From DASVAL01 sp035649575 (GTDB lineage: Bacteria > Planctomycetota > UBA1135 > UBA2386): a stretch of DNA of 64,000 bases. Numbering within the stretch: the first letter of the stretch is position 1; each line of letters starts with the position of its first letter. Both the position numbers and the translations under genes were made by a program. This document shows positions 6,867-16,334 of this stretch, one piece after another. The notes under the pieces are model-generated. The model was not told the DNA's origin. It searched no databases and worked only from the letters and a program-made list of their open reading frames with translations. The stretch covers positions 7,507 to 71,506 of the forward strand of contig DASRJH010000031.1 of assembly GCA_035649575.1 (NCBI GenBank), given 5' to 3'.

Positions 6867-9098
6867 TCACCGCGCCACGCACTGGGCTAGAGCAGTCAGG
6901 AAGTCCTCGGCCCAGGTGATCGCCGTCGTGCGGCCGACCGCGGCGAGCAGCCGCGCGTGGCGCGAGCGCCGCTCGTCGCCGTCCATGCGCAGCGCGCGGT
7001 CGAGGTCGCGCGCGAGCCCGTCGCAGTGCCAGGGATTCGTCAGCACCGCGTCGCCGAGCTCGACAGCGGCGCCGGCAAACCGCGACAGCACCAGCACCCC
7101 CGGATTCGCAGGATCCTGCGCGGCGACATACTCCTTCGCGACGAGGTTCATGCCGTCGCGCAGCGGCGTCACGTAGCCGACCGCGGCGGCGCGATACAGC
7201 AGCGCGAGCTGATCGTGGCTGAACGCGCGATACAGATACCGGATCGGCACCCAGTCGGCGTCCCCGAACTGGCCATTCACGCGGCCGACGATCAGCTCGA
7301 CGCGTTCGCGCTGTTCGACATACTCCGGCACGTCCCCGCGCGACGGCACCGAGATCTGCACCAGGCTCACGTGGCGCCGCCACTCCGGCTGCAGCTCGAG
7401 CAGCCGCGCGAACGCGGACAACCGCTCGGGGATGCCCTTCGTGTAGTCGAGGCGGTCGACGCCGAGCACCATCTTGTTCGGCGCGATCGCGCGCATCAGC
7501 TTGTCCACTTCGTCCATGCTCGCGGCGTCCGCGGGCTCCTGGAAACGCTCCGGGATGATGCCGATCGGGAACGCGCCGACGCGCGTCCGGCGGCCGCGGA
7601 GCTCGACGACGTCGTCGCCGACGCGCGTGCCTGGCAGCGCCGCGGCGCACTCGCGGAACGCGCTCGCGTAGCCGGGCGTGTGGAAGCCGATCAGGTCGAG
7701 CGACAGCATCGCGGTGAGGAGCTGCTCTGCCCACGGCAGTACGAAGAACACGTCCGGACCGGGGAACGGCACGTGCAGGAAGAGACCCAGTGGACCGGTG
7801 TGGCCGCGCCGCCGCAGCCGGTCGCCGAGCAGCAGCAGGTGGTAGTCGTGGATCCACACCGCGTCGCCGGCGCCGACGAGCAGCTGCGCGGCGTCGGCGA
7901 AGCCGTCGTTCGCCTGCTCGTACGCGGCCCAGTCGCCGTCGGCGATGCGCACACGTGTCGGGAACGAGTGCAGCAACGGCCAGAGGGCGCTGTTGCAGAA
8001 GCCGTTGTAGTAGTCGCGGCGCCACGCTTCGGGCAGGTCGACCCAGGCGAGCTCGGGTTGCCCGGTGTCGTCGAGCCCGAACTCGGTGATGCCATCACCC
8101 GGGGCCGTGCGGCCGCTCCAGCCGAGCCAGATGCCCTGGCGCGCGCGCAGCGCCGGCTCGAGCGCGGACACGAGCCCACCGACGTTGCGCTTGCCGCCGT
8201 CGCCGTGGTTGTTGGAGCGCAGCTCCGGCAGCCGGTTGGACACGACCAGCAGCCGGTACGACCTCGCGGCGGCGGCCGGCCGGCGCTGTACGGGCACGGG
8301 CATGGGCTGCAGCTCCGCGCCCGGCGTGCCGCCGCGCACCGCGACCAGCGAGCGCAGGAACTGCCGCGCCTCGCGTGGAGCGTCGAGCCGCCAGCGCGCC
8401 GCGGTCGCGCGGGTGCGGTCGTGGCCGACGGCGATCGTCTCGCCGTTGCCGTGCACCGCGCGGAACATGTCCTCGTCGGTCACGTCGTCGCCGATCGCGA
8501 GCAGCCGGCACCCGGCGCCGGCCTGGTCGCGCAGCCAGGCCAGGGCAGTCGACTTGTCCATGCGAGAGGGCCGCACCTCGACGACGCGCGCACCTCGCAG
8601 CTCGTGGAACGACGGATGCGACCGCAACCACGCCTCGATGCGGCTGCCCACCTCGACCAGCGCGGCTTCGCGGTCGGCACGTGCGATCGCGCGGTAGTGG
8701 AAGGCCACCGACCACGTCTTGCGCTCGACGATCGCGCCGGGATGGCGCCGCGCTGTGCGTTCGAGCTCTTCGGCGAGGTCGGAGACCTCGTCGCGCGAAG
8801 CGCCGGCGAACTCCTCCCACGCGCCGCGGCCGCGCCGCCATCCACCGTGCTCCGCGACGAGCGCCAGACCGTCGACGCCGCCGAAGAAGGTCTCGAGCTG
8901 CTGGCGCGGCCGGCCGCTGACGATGGCCGCGACGATCCCCGGCGCGCGAGCGACGTCCGCGACGAGCTCGAGCAGTTCGGCGTCGGGGCTCGCTTCGGCC
9001 GGCGTCGCCGCGAACGGCAGCAGCGTACCGTCGAGGTCCATCACGACGCAGAGCGGCGACCACCGCGCGAGCGCGAGCCAGTCCTGCGCAGCGGTCAC
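6867..9098 (-). CDS. Bifunctional trehalose-6-phosphate phosphatase/synthase, phosphatase first
   Basis: The product has 743 residues and covers both steps of the OtsAB pathway: UDP-glucose plus glucose-6-phosphate to trehalose-6-phosphate, then to trehalose. Residues 1-255 are a HAD phosphatase of the OtsB type, with D21LD23GTLLPF, S61GR and GDDVTDEDMF at 203-212. Residues about 281-743 are a GT20 synthase of the OtsA type, with VVSNRLPEL, NVGGLVSAL, WIHDYHLLLL, GVDRLDYTKGIPERL and LRDGMNLVAKEYVA. Fused enzymes usually carry the synthase first, so this order is notable. The start is a GTG with GGAG six bases upstream. The gene stands alone and divergent from the mutarotase gene across 164 bases. 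Likely role: osmotic or desiccation protection. Confidence 0.93.
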   Translation of the reverse strand: MTAAQDWLALARWSPLCVVMDLDGTLLPFAATPAEASPDAELLELVADVARAPGIVAAIVSGRPRQQLETFFGGVDGLALVAEHGGWRRGRGAWEEFAGASRDEVSDLAEELERTARRHPGAIVERKTWSVAFHYRAIARADREAALVEVGSRIEAWLRSHPSFHELRGARVVEVRPSRMDKSTALAWLRDQAGAGCRLLAIGDDVTDEDMFRAVHGNGETIAVGHDRTRATAARWRLDAPREARQFLRSLVAVRGGTPGAELQPMPVPVQRRPAAAARSYRLLVVSNRLPELRSNNHGDGGKRNVGGLVSALEPALRARQGIWLGWSGRTAPGDGITEFGLDDTGQPELAWVDLPEAWRRDYYNGFCNSALWPLLHSFPTRVRIADGDWAAYEQANDGFADAAQLLVGAGDAVWIHDYHLLLLGDRLRRRGHTGPLGLFLHVPFPGPDVFFVLPWAEQLLTAMLSLDLIGFHTPGYASAFRECAAALPGTRVGDDVVELRGRRTRVGAFPIGIIPERFQEPADAASMDEVDKLMRAIAPNKMVLGVDRLDYTKGIPERLSAFARLLELQPEWRRHVSLVQISVPSRGDVPEYVEQRERVELIVGRVNGQFGDADWVPIRYLYRAFSHDQLALLYRAAAVGYVTPLRDGMNLVAKEYVAAQDPANPGVLVLSRFAGAAVELGDAVLTNPWHCDGLARDLDRALRMDGDERRSRHARLLAAVGRTTAITWAEDFLTALAQCVAR

Positions 9099-9262
9099 GG
9101 TGACTCCATGGGGCGCGCCTTGCTCACTTCATGACCTGCAGGTGCTCGACGGCGTGTGAACTGCCACTGTACCCGCGGACGCCGCAGCCGGCCCCCGCCC
9201 AGGGTTCGCGCCCGATACGGGGACGCTAGCCCGACCGGGACTGGCCCAGTAGCCTGCGCCGG

Positions 9263-10396
9263 ATGAACGTCCACTCTGCCATACTCGCGGCTGCCCTGCT
9301 CGCGGCCACGCTGCTCGCCGCCTGTTCTTCGATGCACTCACACTCCAACGTCCCATCGCGTCACTTCGGCGTCGACCAGAGCGGCCGCCCCGCAACGCTC
9401 TGGACCATGCGCGCGGGCCGCGTCGAGGTGGACGTCACCGACTACGGTGCCACGCTGGTCGCCGTGCGCGCGCCGGACCGCGCCGGGTTCCTCGGTGACA
9501 TCGTGCTCGGCTTCGACGACGTCACGGGCTACGAGTCGGGCGACAACCAGTACTTCGGCTGCACGACGGGTCGCGTGTGCAATCGCATCAAGAAGGGCGA
9601 GTTCACGCTCGACGGCTACACCTACGTGCTCGCGACCAACAACGAGCCGAACCACCTGCACGGCGGCGCGCAGAGGAGTCTCGACAAGGTGCACTGGCAA
9701 GGCGAGGTCGTCGAAGCGGGCAGCGCGCGCCAGGCCGTGCGCTTCACCTACCTGAGCAAGGACGGCGAAGAAGGCTACCCGGGCAACCTGCGGATCTCCG
9801 TCACCTACACGCTGTCGTCCGACGATTCGCTGCGGATCGACTTCGCCGCGACGACCGACCGCCGCACGCCCGTCAACCTCACGAACCACGCGTATTGGAA
9901 CCTCGCTGGTGCAGGCGCTGCGACGGTGCTCGATCACACGCTCTGCATCGATGCGCCCAGCTACACGCCGACCGACGCCACGCTGATCCCGACCGGCGCG
10001 ATCTCGCCGGTGCTCGGCACGGCGCTCGACTTCGCGAGGCCGGTTCCGATCGGACTGCGCATCGACCAGCTCGTCTCGACGCCCGCGCGCGGTTACGACC
10101 ACAACTACGTGTTGACCGAGGCCGACGGCCTCCGGCGGGCGGCCGTGCTGGCGCACGAAGCGAGCGGCCGTTCGCTGACCGTACAGACCACGGAACCCGG
10201 ACTGCAGCTCTACTCGGGCAACTACCTGCGCGGGCAACGCGGCAAGAGCGGCAAGGCCTACGCGAAACACAGCGCGATCTGTCTCGAGCCCCAGCACTTC
10301 CCGGACAGCGTGAACCAACCGCGGTTCCCGAACACGATCCTCGAGCCCGGCAGGGTGTACTCGTCGACGATGCTGCTCACGTTCGCGGCCGAGTGA
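9263..10396 (+). CDS. galM: Aldose 1-epimerase (galactose mutarotase), lipoprotein
   Basis: The product has 377 residues. It begins with a lipoprotein signal, LLAAC with the acylated Cys at position 21, so it should act outside the cytoplasmic membrane, unlike the classical cytoplasmic GalM. The epimerase fold is clear: GFLGDIVLGFDDVTGY, HLHGGAQRSLDKVHW with the substrate-binding His, NLTNHAYWNLAG with the second catalytic His, and ICLEPQHFPDSVN with the catalytic Glu near the end. It interconverts alpha and beta anomers of aldoses. It is followed after 10 bases by a GNAT gene. The Ser/His-rich stretch after the lipid Cys is a linker. Confidence 0.92.
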   Translation: MNVHSAILAAALLAATLLAACSSMHSHSNVPSRHFGVDQSGRPATLWTMRAGRVEVDVTDYGATLVAVRAPDRAGFLGDIVLGFDDVTGYESGDNQYFGCTTGRVCNRIKKGEFTLDGYTYVLATNNEPNHLHGGAQRSLDKVHWQGEVVEAGSARQAVRFTYLSKDGEEGYPGNLRISVTYTLSSDDSLRIDFAATTDRRTPVNLTNHAYWNLAGAGAATVLDHTLCIDAPSYTPTDATLIPTGAISPVLGTALDFARPVPIGLRIDQLVSTPARGYDHNYVLTEADGLRRAAVLAHEASGRSLTVQTTEPGLQLYSGNYLRGQRGKSGKAYAKHSAICLEPQHFPDSVNQPRFPNTILEPGRVYSSTMLLTFAAE

Positions 10397-10406
10397 GAGG
10401 CGGCAC

Positions 10407-11261
10407 ATGTTCGCGAGCATCGAACTGGGCCGCCGCATCGAAGCCGCCGAAGCCCGCATGATGACGGCGTTCGCCGAGGTCGCGCAGGCTGCGGCGCCGC
10501 GGGGCACCGTGTTGCTCGAGCAGATCGGCGGCGGCGTCGCGGTGCTCGTGCAGCGAGCCTCGCCGATGAACAAGGCGATCGGGCTCGGCTTCGACGGTCC
10601 GCTCGACGAGGGCCGGCTCGCGGCGATCGAGACGGCCTGGCACGAGCGCGGCGCCTCGCTGCAGGTCGAGCTCGCCACGCTCGCGCGTTGCGAGGTGGCG
10701 CAGCAGCTCGCGGCGCGCGGCTACGAGCTGCGCGCGTTCGAGAACGTGCTCGGTTGCGCGCCCGCGAGCCTGAGGCCCGCGGCCCCGGCAGCCTTCGCGG
10801 TCGAGGACGCCGAGGAGCTCGATCGCGGCGCCTTCGTCGATTGCATGGTCGACAGCTTCTTGCACGGCGATGGCAGCGGCGCCGGTTCGGCCGACGAGTT
10901 CGCGCGAGCCGACCTCGTCGCCGCGATGAGCGAGTCGATGTCGATGCCTGGCATGCGCCGCTACGCGGTGCGCATCGACGGCGCGATCGCGGGCGGCGCG
11001 AGCATGCACGTCGATCCCCAGGGTGTTGCGCAGCTGTGCGGCGCCGCGACCGCGCCGCGGTTCCGGCGCCGCGGCATCCAGGCCGCGCTGTTGCGCTCGC
11101 GACTCGCCGATGCAGCGCGCGACGGGTGCGACGTCGCCGTGATCACGACACAGCCGGGCTCGAAGTCGCAGGCGAACGCGCAGCGACAGGGGTTCTCGCT
11201 GCTGTATGCCCGGGCCATCCTGGTCAAGCCGCCCAGGAACCTCGGAGAACGACGGGACTGA
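10407..11261 (+). CDS. GNAT-family N-acetyltransferase
   Basis: The product has 284 residues. The C-terminal 150 form a GNAT domain: the acetyl-CoA pyrophosphate loop is visible as FRRRGIQAALLRSRLADAA (the R/QxxGxG/A type), followed by GCDVAVITTQPGSKSQANAQ and RQGF, the usual beta-alpha end of the fold. The N-terminal 110 residues look like a second, degenerate GNAT half (VAVLVQRASPMNKAIGLGFD), an arrangement known from two-domain GNAT enzymes. Substrate unknown. It sits 10 bases behind the mutarotase gene and is probably cotranscribed with it. Confidence 0.85.
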   Translation: MFASIELGRRIEAAEARMMTAFAEVAQAAAPRGTVLLEQIGGGVAVLVQRASPMNKAIGLGFDGPLDEGRLAAIETAWHERGASLQVELATLARCEVAQQLAARGYELRAFENVLGCAPASLRPAAPAAFAVEDAEELDRGAFVDCMVDSFLHGDGSGAGSADEFARADLVAAMSESMSMPGMRRYAVRIDGAIAGGASMHVDPQGVAQLCGAATAPRFRRRGIQAALLRSRLADAARDGCDVAVITTQPGSKSQANAQRQGFSLLYARAILVKPPRNLGERRD

Positions 11262-11393
11262 TTTGCCGTGGCGGCAGAGAGTCCCTCGCGCCGCGCGACA
11301 ATCTCCGCCGAGTCAGGATGACCACTCTGCACCATCGCTGAAAGAACCGTCGCTGAAAGAACCGCCGCGGCACGACCCTGCTATCGTCCGCGC

Positions 11394-12368
11394 ATGCTCG
11401 CCCGTCTGCTCGCCGGTTTCTGCCTCGCTCTGCCCGCGCTCGCGCAACAACAGGCGCCGCCGGAGCCGTCCTTCGCGTTCCTCGAGAAGCCGCAGCTCGG
11501 TCTGCCGAAGATGCCGAAGCCCGACGGCTACACGCCGACCGAACCGATGTTCGAGCTCGGCCGCCGGTTGTTCCTCGACACCATCCTGAGCAGCGACCGC
11601 ACCGTGTCGTGCGCGACGTGCCATCCGATGGCCACCGGTTTCGCGAGCACCGAGCCGCGGCCGGCCGGCGTACAGGGCCGGCGCGCGTTGCGGCATGCGC
11701 CGGCGCTGTGGAACCGCGGCTACGGCACGCTGCAGCGTTGGGACGGCGCGTCGCCGAGCCTCGAAGCGTTCGTGCTCGAACCGATCGCGGACCCGAACGA
11801 GATGGACCTGCCGCTGGGCCAGGCGCTCGACCGTCTCGCGACCGACGCGGACTACCGGCAGCAGTTCGAAAAGACGTTCGGCGCTCTGCCGTCGGCCGAG
11901 AGCCTGCAGCGTTGCCTCGCGACGTTCGTGCGCGGGATCGTCGCGGGCGATGCGCCCTACGACCGTTTCCTGCGCGGCAACGCCGAGGCGCTGACGAAGG
12001 CGCAGCGCACGGGTCAGTGGATCTTCGAGAGCAAGGGCGCTTGCTGGAAGTGCCATACGCCGCCGCTGTTCACGGACGACAGGTTCCACAACACGGGAAT
12101 CGGCGTGCGCGACGGCGTACCCGAGCCCGGACGCGCGCGCGTGACCAAGGACGAAGAGCACACGGGTCAGTGGAAGACGCCGACGCTGCGCGGCCTGCGC
12201 CTCACGGCGCCCTACATGCACGACGGTTCGCTCGCGACGCTGGCCGACGTCGTGGCCTTCTATGTGCGTGGCGGCAATACGAACCCCCATCTCGATCCGC
12301 GCATGCGCCCGATCGACTTGTCGGCCGACGACCAGCTCGCCCTCGTCGCGTTCCTGATGTCGTTGTAG
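11394..12368 (+). CDS. Di-haem cytochrome c peroxidase/MauG family protein
   Basis: The product has 324 residues with a signal peptide ending near PALAQ, so it is periplasmic. Two c-type haem sites are present, C73ATCH77 and C217WKCH221, the arrangement of the bacterial di-haem cytochrome c peroxidase/MauG family. FELGRRLFLDTILSSDRTVS before the first haem and FHNTGIGVRDG after the second are family signatures, and YMHDGSLATLADVVAFY is the usual C-terminal motif. It reduces hydrogen peroxide or carries out MauG-like oxidation; which of these cannot be said. It ends 6 bases from the convergent lipoprotein gene. About 130 bases without a gene separate it from the GNAT gene. Confidence 0.92.
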   Translation: MLARLLAGFCLALPALAQQQAPPEPSFAFLEKPQLGLPKMPKPDGYTPTEPMFELGRRLFLDTILSSDRTVSCATCHPMATGFASTEPRPAGVQGRRALRHAPALWNRGYGTLQRWDGASPSLEAFVLEPIADPNEMDLPLGQALDRLATDADYRQQFEKTFGALPSAESLQRCLATFVRGIVAGDAPYDRFLRGNAEALTKAQRTGQWIFESKGACWKCHTPPLFTDDRFHNTGIGVRDGVPEPGRARVTKDEEHTGQWKTPTLRGLRLTAPYMHDGSLATLADVVAFYVRGGNTNPHLDPRMRPIDLSADDQLALVAFLMSL

Positions 12369-12374
12369 CTACCG

Positions 12375-14144
12375 CTACTTGCCGTCAGAGAGCTTGCACT
12401 CGATCAGGCCACCCTTGTCCGACGTGTCCTCGAACACGAGGCAGCGATTCGCCGCCGGCCCTTCCATCGTCAACACGATCCGCCGCCGCTCCGCGGTCTC
12501 GGCAGTCGCACAATCGGGTCGCAGCGAGGTCAAGGCGACCGAGAACGGCGGCTCGGTCGCGACTTCGCAGGACCGCCACTTCGTCTCGTGGGCCCACACC
12601 ATGTGCAGCAGCAGTTGTTTCGTCGCCGTGCGGAGCCGGTACCAGCTCTCGCCCGCTTGGAGCATCGCGGACCCCACGTATTCGATCGCGATGGGTGCTC
12701 CGTTTTCCTTCTTCCACGCGCGCAGCAGATCGCGCGCCGCCGCACCGTTGCTCGGCGCGATGAATGCTTCGCCATCGACGGTGGCTGTGTCGGCCAACAT
12801 CTGTTCGACGAGCCGCAGGCCGCGATCTTCGTGGTGCCGCATCAGGTCTTCCTTCGGCGGTGGCCAGTAGCCCTGGGCCACGCGCACCGAAGCCTGCAGA
12901 CCCCAGCCCGACAGGCGCAGCCCACCCGCGTGGCGTTCGATCACGAACGTGCCGCCGCCGCGCGGCAGCACGTACGTGCCGACGAAGCGCTCGGCCTCGG
13001 CTGCACTGAATGCGCCCTCCGTCGCGGGCGCGGTGGCCGGCGTGCCGGGCGCCGGCGTCGTGCCGGGTGCCGGTGTGCCGTTCGCCGCGAGCGGTGCCCC
13101 CGGGCGCAGCATCTGGTTCCACTCTGCCACGAGCGCTTGCTGCAGGTCCTGCAGCGAACCCCAGTCCTCGGTCAACATCACGATCCAGCTCTTCGACTTG
13201 CGGTGCACGATCCAGGCCGCGCGATAGCCGACCGTCTCGCCGCCGACGCGCACGAGCGTCTCGCCGTTGCCGGGCAGCTCGGCGACCTCGTAGCCCGGCG
13301 CACCGGGCAACGGCCGCCACAGCACCTGCAGCAGTTCCTCCGAGAGCAACGACCCCGACAGCAGGCCGCGCAGCAGCGCGTGCACGTCGAGCACCGAAGC
13401 GAGCACACCGCGCGCGCCGCGGTGCGACCAATTGAGGTCGAACGACGTCGCGGGTTCGCCGCGTTCGTTCTGCGGCGTCCGGCGCGACGACACGAGTCTC
13501 GCGTCGGGCCGCGCAGTGCAGAGCACGGCCGTGCTCATGCCAAACGGCTTCGTGACGCCGTCGGACAGCAGCTTCTCGAGCCGGAGCTTCGTCATTTCCT
13601 CGAGCACGAGCGCGAGCAGGTTGCTGTTCACTGGCGAGTAAGCCACCACGCGACCCGCGCGCTGCGCCAACGGAGTCGCCGCGATGGCCTGCAGCGCGAC
13701 GCGATTCACGCTGGCCGGCGCCTTGCCCCACGCCGCTTCGGGCGGCAGGCCGGACACGTGGCGCACGAGGTCGTCGAGCGTGATGGCGGCCTTGTCGGCG
13801 GGCCAGCCGGCGACGAGCTTGCTGACCGGATCCTCGAGGCGCACCTTCTTCTCCGCGCATAGCCGCAGCGCACAGAGCAGCGTCAGCTGTTGCGATGCTC
13901 CGCCGAGGTCGAACAGCGTCTGCGGCCCGTTCGGCACCTTGAGCCGATCCGCGAGGCCATAGCCCTTGGCGAGCAGTATCTTGCCCTCGACGGCGACGAG
14001 CACGGCCCCCCAGAAGCCGGACGCCTTGCTCGTGATCACGCTGTCGAGCTTGAGACCCTGGTCGCCTTCCACGATCGTGCCCGGCGGCTGCTTCTGGGCC
14101 ACGAGGCAGGAGGTGAGCCACACGACGAAGAACAGGCGGTGCAC
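12375..14144 (-). CDS. Beta-lactamase-fold lipoprotein lacking the catalytic SxxK
   Basis: The product has 589 residues. The N-terminus has a lipobox, LTSC with Cys at 13. Residues about 35-345 follow the class C beta-lactamase/penicillin-binding-protein-like serine hydrolase fold: GFWGAVLVAVEGKILLAKGY, GLADRLKVPNGPQTLFDLGG, DLVRHVSGLP and VVAYSPVNSNLLALVLE. Aligned to the normal SVSK motif, this protein has G82-A-S-Q85, so both the nucleophile Ser and the general-base Lys are missing. The Y-x-N motif reads YSP. It is therefore probably a non-enzymatic relative. A Pro/Ala/Thr-rich linker at about 345-375 leads to a lipocalin-like C-terminal beta domain (AEAERFVGTYVLPRGGGTFV). The binding target is unknown. 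Confidence 0.85.
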   Translation of the reverse strand: MHRLFFVVWLTSCLVAQKQPPGTIVEGDQGLKLDSVITSKASGFWGAVLVAVEGKILLAKGYGLADRLKVPNGPQTLFDLGGASQQLTLLCALRLCAEKKVRLEDPVSKLVAGWPADKAAITLDDLVRHVSGLPPEAAWGKAPASVNRVALQAIAATPLAQRAGRVVAYSPVNSNLLALVLEEMTKLRLEKLLSDGVTKPFGMSTAVLCTARPDARLVSSRRTPQNERGEPATSFDLNWSHRGARGVLASVLDVHALLRGLLSGSLLSEELLQVLWRPLPGAPGYEVAELPGNGETLVRVGGETVGYRAAWIVHRKSKSWIVMLTEDWGSLQDLQQALVAEWNQMLRPGAPLAANGTPAPGTTPAPGTPATAPATEGAFSAAEAERFVGTYVLPRGGGTFVIERHAGGLRLSGWGLQASVRVAQGYWPPPKEDLMRHHEDRGLRLVEQMLADTATVDGEAFIAPSNGAAARDLLRAWKKENGAPIAIEYVGSAMLQAGESWYRLRTATKQLLLHMVWAHETKWRSCEVATEPPFSVALTSLRPDCATAETAERRRIVLTMEGPAANRCLVFEDTSDKGGLIECKLSDGK

Positions 14145-14280
14145 CCTCGCATCCTACCGCAACGCCTGCGGTGATCACCTGCGTCGATCCAGCGTCGAAC
14201 CCGCATCCATCGATCGGCGTCACGGGTTGTAGCCCGCGCCGCCGGTGACCATGCCGCCGCACACAACTACTATGTTCACA

Positions 14281-15603
14281 ATGGCACTGCGGCGGACATA
14301 CGGGACCGGGTTCGTGCTCGGCCTGCTGTGTATTGGCGCCGGCAGCCCGCTGCGCGCCCAGGACGACCTGCGCGACGTCGTCACGCTGCACCACGGCCAG
14401 CAGGTCCGCGGCCGTATCTACGAAGCCTTCGAGCCCGACGAAGTGACGCTGCTGCAAGGCCGACAGCGCGTGCGCATCGAACGATCCCAGATCGCTTCGA
14501 TCCAATCGATCCGCGACGAGGCCCGCGAGTTCTTCGTGCGGCACGATCGGCTCCTGGGCAACGACCGCTATCGGTGGTGGCTCGCCGAGTGGGCCGAGAG
14601 CCGCGGGCTGCACGCTCTCGCGCGTCTGCAGGCGACGGACGTCGTCCTGCACGAACCGGACCACGAAGCCGCGCGTGCGCTGCTCGGCCATCGCCGTCGC
14701 GGCAAGCACTGGCTGTGGCCACGCAAGGACCAGTGGTTCACGCTGGCCGAGTACGAAGCGTATTGTGCCGAATGGGGCCATGCGTTCGTGCTCGAGGGCG
14801 AACACTTCGTCGTGCAGACGAACGGCGGGCTGCGCGCGGCGATCGGCACGGTGTTCGACCTCGAACGGCTCTACGTCTGGTGGTTCGACACGTTCGGCAA
14901 GCCGCTGCAGCTGCGCGAAGTGGTCGACCCGAAGATGCTCGTGCAGGTGTGGCGCGACCGCGACCACTTCCCGGCCTGGAGCAGCATCGTGCAGCCCTAC
15001 TTCAAGCCGCGCGTCGACGTCGCGGGCACGACCGAGCAGTCGACGAGCTACGCGTTCTTCGAGAATCACTCGGCCCCACGCGCCACGCGTCTGTTCGAGG
15101 TCGCGGTGCAGCACCTGCTCTACCGCACGGTGGCCGACGACCCGCCGTTCCCGACGCAGAAGGAACGGCTCTGCGCCTGGGGCGAAGTCGGCCTCGGCCA
15201 GTATGTCGACCGGCTGTTCCAGGGCCCACCTGGCCACGCCGGGCCGCAGCCGTGGCGCATGGTGCTCGAAGAAGGCCAGCTCGTGCTGCGCGAGCGCAGC
15301 TACGGCCTCGAGATCCTCACGCACCGTCAAGCGCGCCAGTTCTTCATCACGGTCGCCGACAACACGCCGCTCGATTGGGCGTCAGCGCACCTGTTCGTCG
15401 CCTACCTGATGGACAAGGACCGGCAGCCAGTGCTGCGCGACGCGTTCCTGCAGTTCCTGTTCCAGGCGCTGCGTCTGGGCAAGGGCGAGAGCAGCTCGGC
15501 GTTCGACAAGCTGCTCGGCAGGAAGGTCGAGACGCTCGAACTGCCGTGGCGGCAGTGGATCGAGGTCGAAGTGCAGAAGCTGCTCGCGCGGCCCGGCGGC
15601 TAG
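14281..15603 (+). CDS. Secreted DUF1570-like protein of unknown function
   Basis: The start chosen gives 440 residues with a signal peptide MALRRTYGTGFVLGLLCIGA ending near LRAQ; ATGs at 14251 and 14272 and a GTG at 14245 are in-frame alternatives. A short beta segment after the signal (VVTLHHGQQVRGRIYEAFEP) resembles the LSm-like start of many planctomycete secreted proteins. The middle carries GEHFVVQTNGGLRAAIGTVF followed by DLERLYVWWFDTFG, the signature opening of DUF1570/peptidase-MA-like domains. I see no HExxH zinc motif, so protease activity is unlikely. A methyltransferase gene follows after 6 bases. Function unknown; location periplasmic or extracellular. Confidence 0.75.
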   Translation: MALRRTYGTGFVLGLLCIGAGSPLRAQDDLRDVVTLHHGQQVRGRIYEAFEPDEVTLLQGRQRVRIERSQIASIQSIRDEAREFFVRHDRLLGNDRYRWWLAEWAESRGLHALARLQATDVVLHEPDHEAARALLGHRRRGKHWLWPRKDQWFTLAEYEAYCAEWGHAFVLEGEHFVVQTNGGLRAAIGTVFDLERLYVWWFDTFGKPLQLREVVDPKMLVQVWRDRDHFPAWSSIVQPYFKPRVDVAGTTEQSTSYAFFENHSAPRATRLFEVAVQHLLYRTVADDPPFPTQKERLCAWGEVGLGQYVDRLFQGPPGHAGPQPWRMVLEEGQLVLRERSYGLEILTHRQARQFFITVADNTPLDWASAHLFVAYLMDKDRQPVLRDAFLQFLFQALRLGKGESSSAFDKLLGRKVETLELPWRQWIEVEVQKLLARPGG

Positions 15604-15609
15604 GCGTTC

Positions 15610-16326
15610 ATGCGACTCAGGCTCTACTCGGAACTCGCGGATTGGTGGCCCCTCGTCTCGCCGTCCGCCGACTACGCGGACGAAGCGCGGGTCTACGCGG
15701 AGCTGCTGCGCGACGGCCGCGCCCGAGCACCGCGGCTTCAGGCACTCGAGCTCGGCAGCGGCGGTGGCCACTGTTCGCTGCACATGCGCGACGGACTCGA
15801 GTTCACGTTGAGCGACGTGTCGCCCGAGATGCTCGCGCTGAGCTACCGGTTGCAACCGGACCTCGAGCACGCGCTCGGCGACATGCGCACGATGCGGCTC
15901 GGCCGCGAGTTCGATGCCGTGTTCGTGCACGACGCGATCATGTACATGACGACGCGCGCGGACCTCGAGGCCGCGTGCCGGACCGCGTTCGTGCACTGCA
16001 AGCGCGGCGGCGTGGCACTGTTCTTGCCCGACTTCGTGCGCGAGACGTTCGCTGCGGGCACCGACCACGGCGGCGTCGACGCACAGGATCGGGCCATGCG
16101 TTATCTCGAATGGGTACACGACGCCGACGGCCACCGCGTGCCGGTCGATTTCGTGTTCGCGCTGCGTGAAGGGAACAACACGCGGATCGTGCACGATCAC
16201 CACGAGTGGGGTCTGTTCTCGACGAGCGAGTGGCTCGGCGTGCTGCACGGCGTCGGTTTCGCGGCCGAGCGCCAGACGCTGCCCGGGGAAGACCGCCGAT
16301 GCTTCGTCGCGCGGCGCTCTGACTGA
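15610..16326 (+). CDS. Class I SAM-dependent methyltransferase
   Basis: The product has 238 residues. The SAM-binding motif I is ALELGSGGGHCSLHM, the acidic end of strand 2 is TLSDVSPEML, motif II is LGDMRTMRLGREFDAVFVHD, and GGVALFLPDFV forms the fourth strand. This is the usual layout of small class I methyltransferases. Substrate unknown. It follows the secreted DUF1570-like gene after only 6 bases and is probably transcribed with it, although one product is exported and the other is cytoplasmic. A cluster of short repeats begins 8 bases after its stop. Confidence 0.88.
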   Translation: MRLRLYSELADWWPLVSPSADYADEARVYAELLRDGRARAPRLQALELGSGGGHCSLHMRDGLEFTLSDVSPEMLALSYRLQPDLEHALGDMRTMRLGREFDAVFVHDAIMYMTTRADLEAACRTAFVHCKRGGVALFLPDFVRETFAAGTDHGGVDAQDRAMRYLEWVHDADGHRVPVDFVFALREGNNTRIVHDHHEWGLFSTSEWLGVLHGVGFAAERQTLPGEDRRCFVARRSD

Positions 16327-16334
16327 GCCTGTGC

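Noticed and set aside
12385..15330. Very long open frame of about 980 codons on the minus strand
   Set aside because: It runs antisense to the DUF1570-like gene and out of frame through the lipoprotein gene, is extremely rich in Arg and Ala, and shows no domain. It is a by-product of high GC content.
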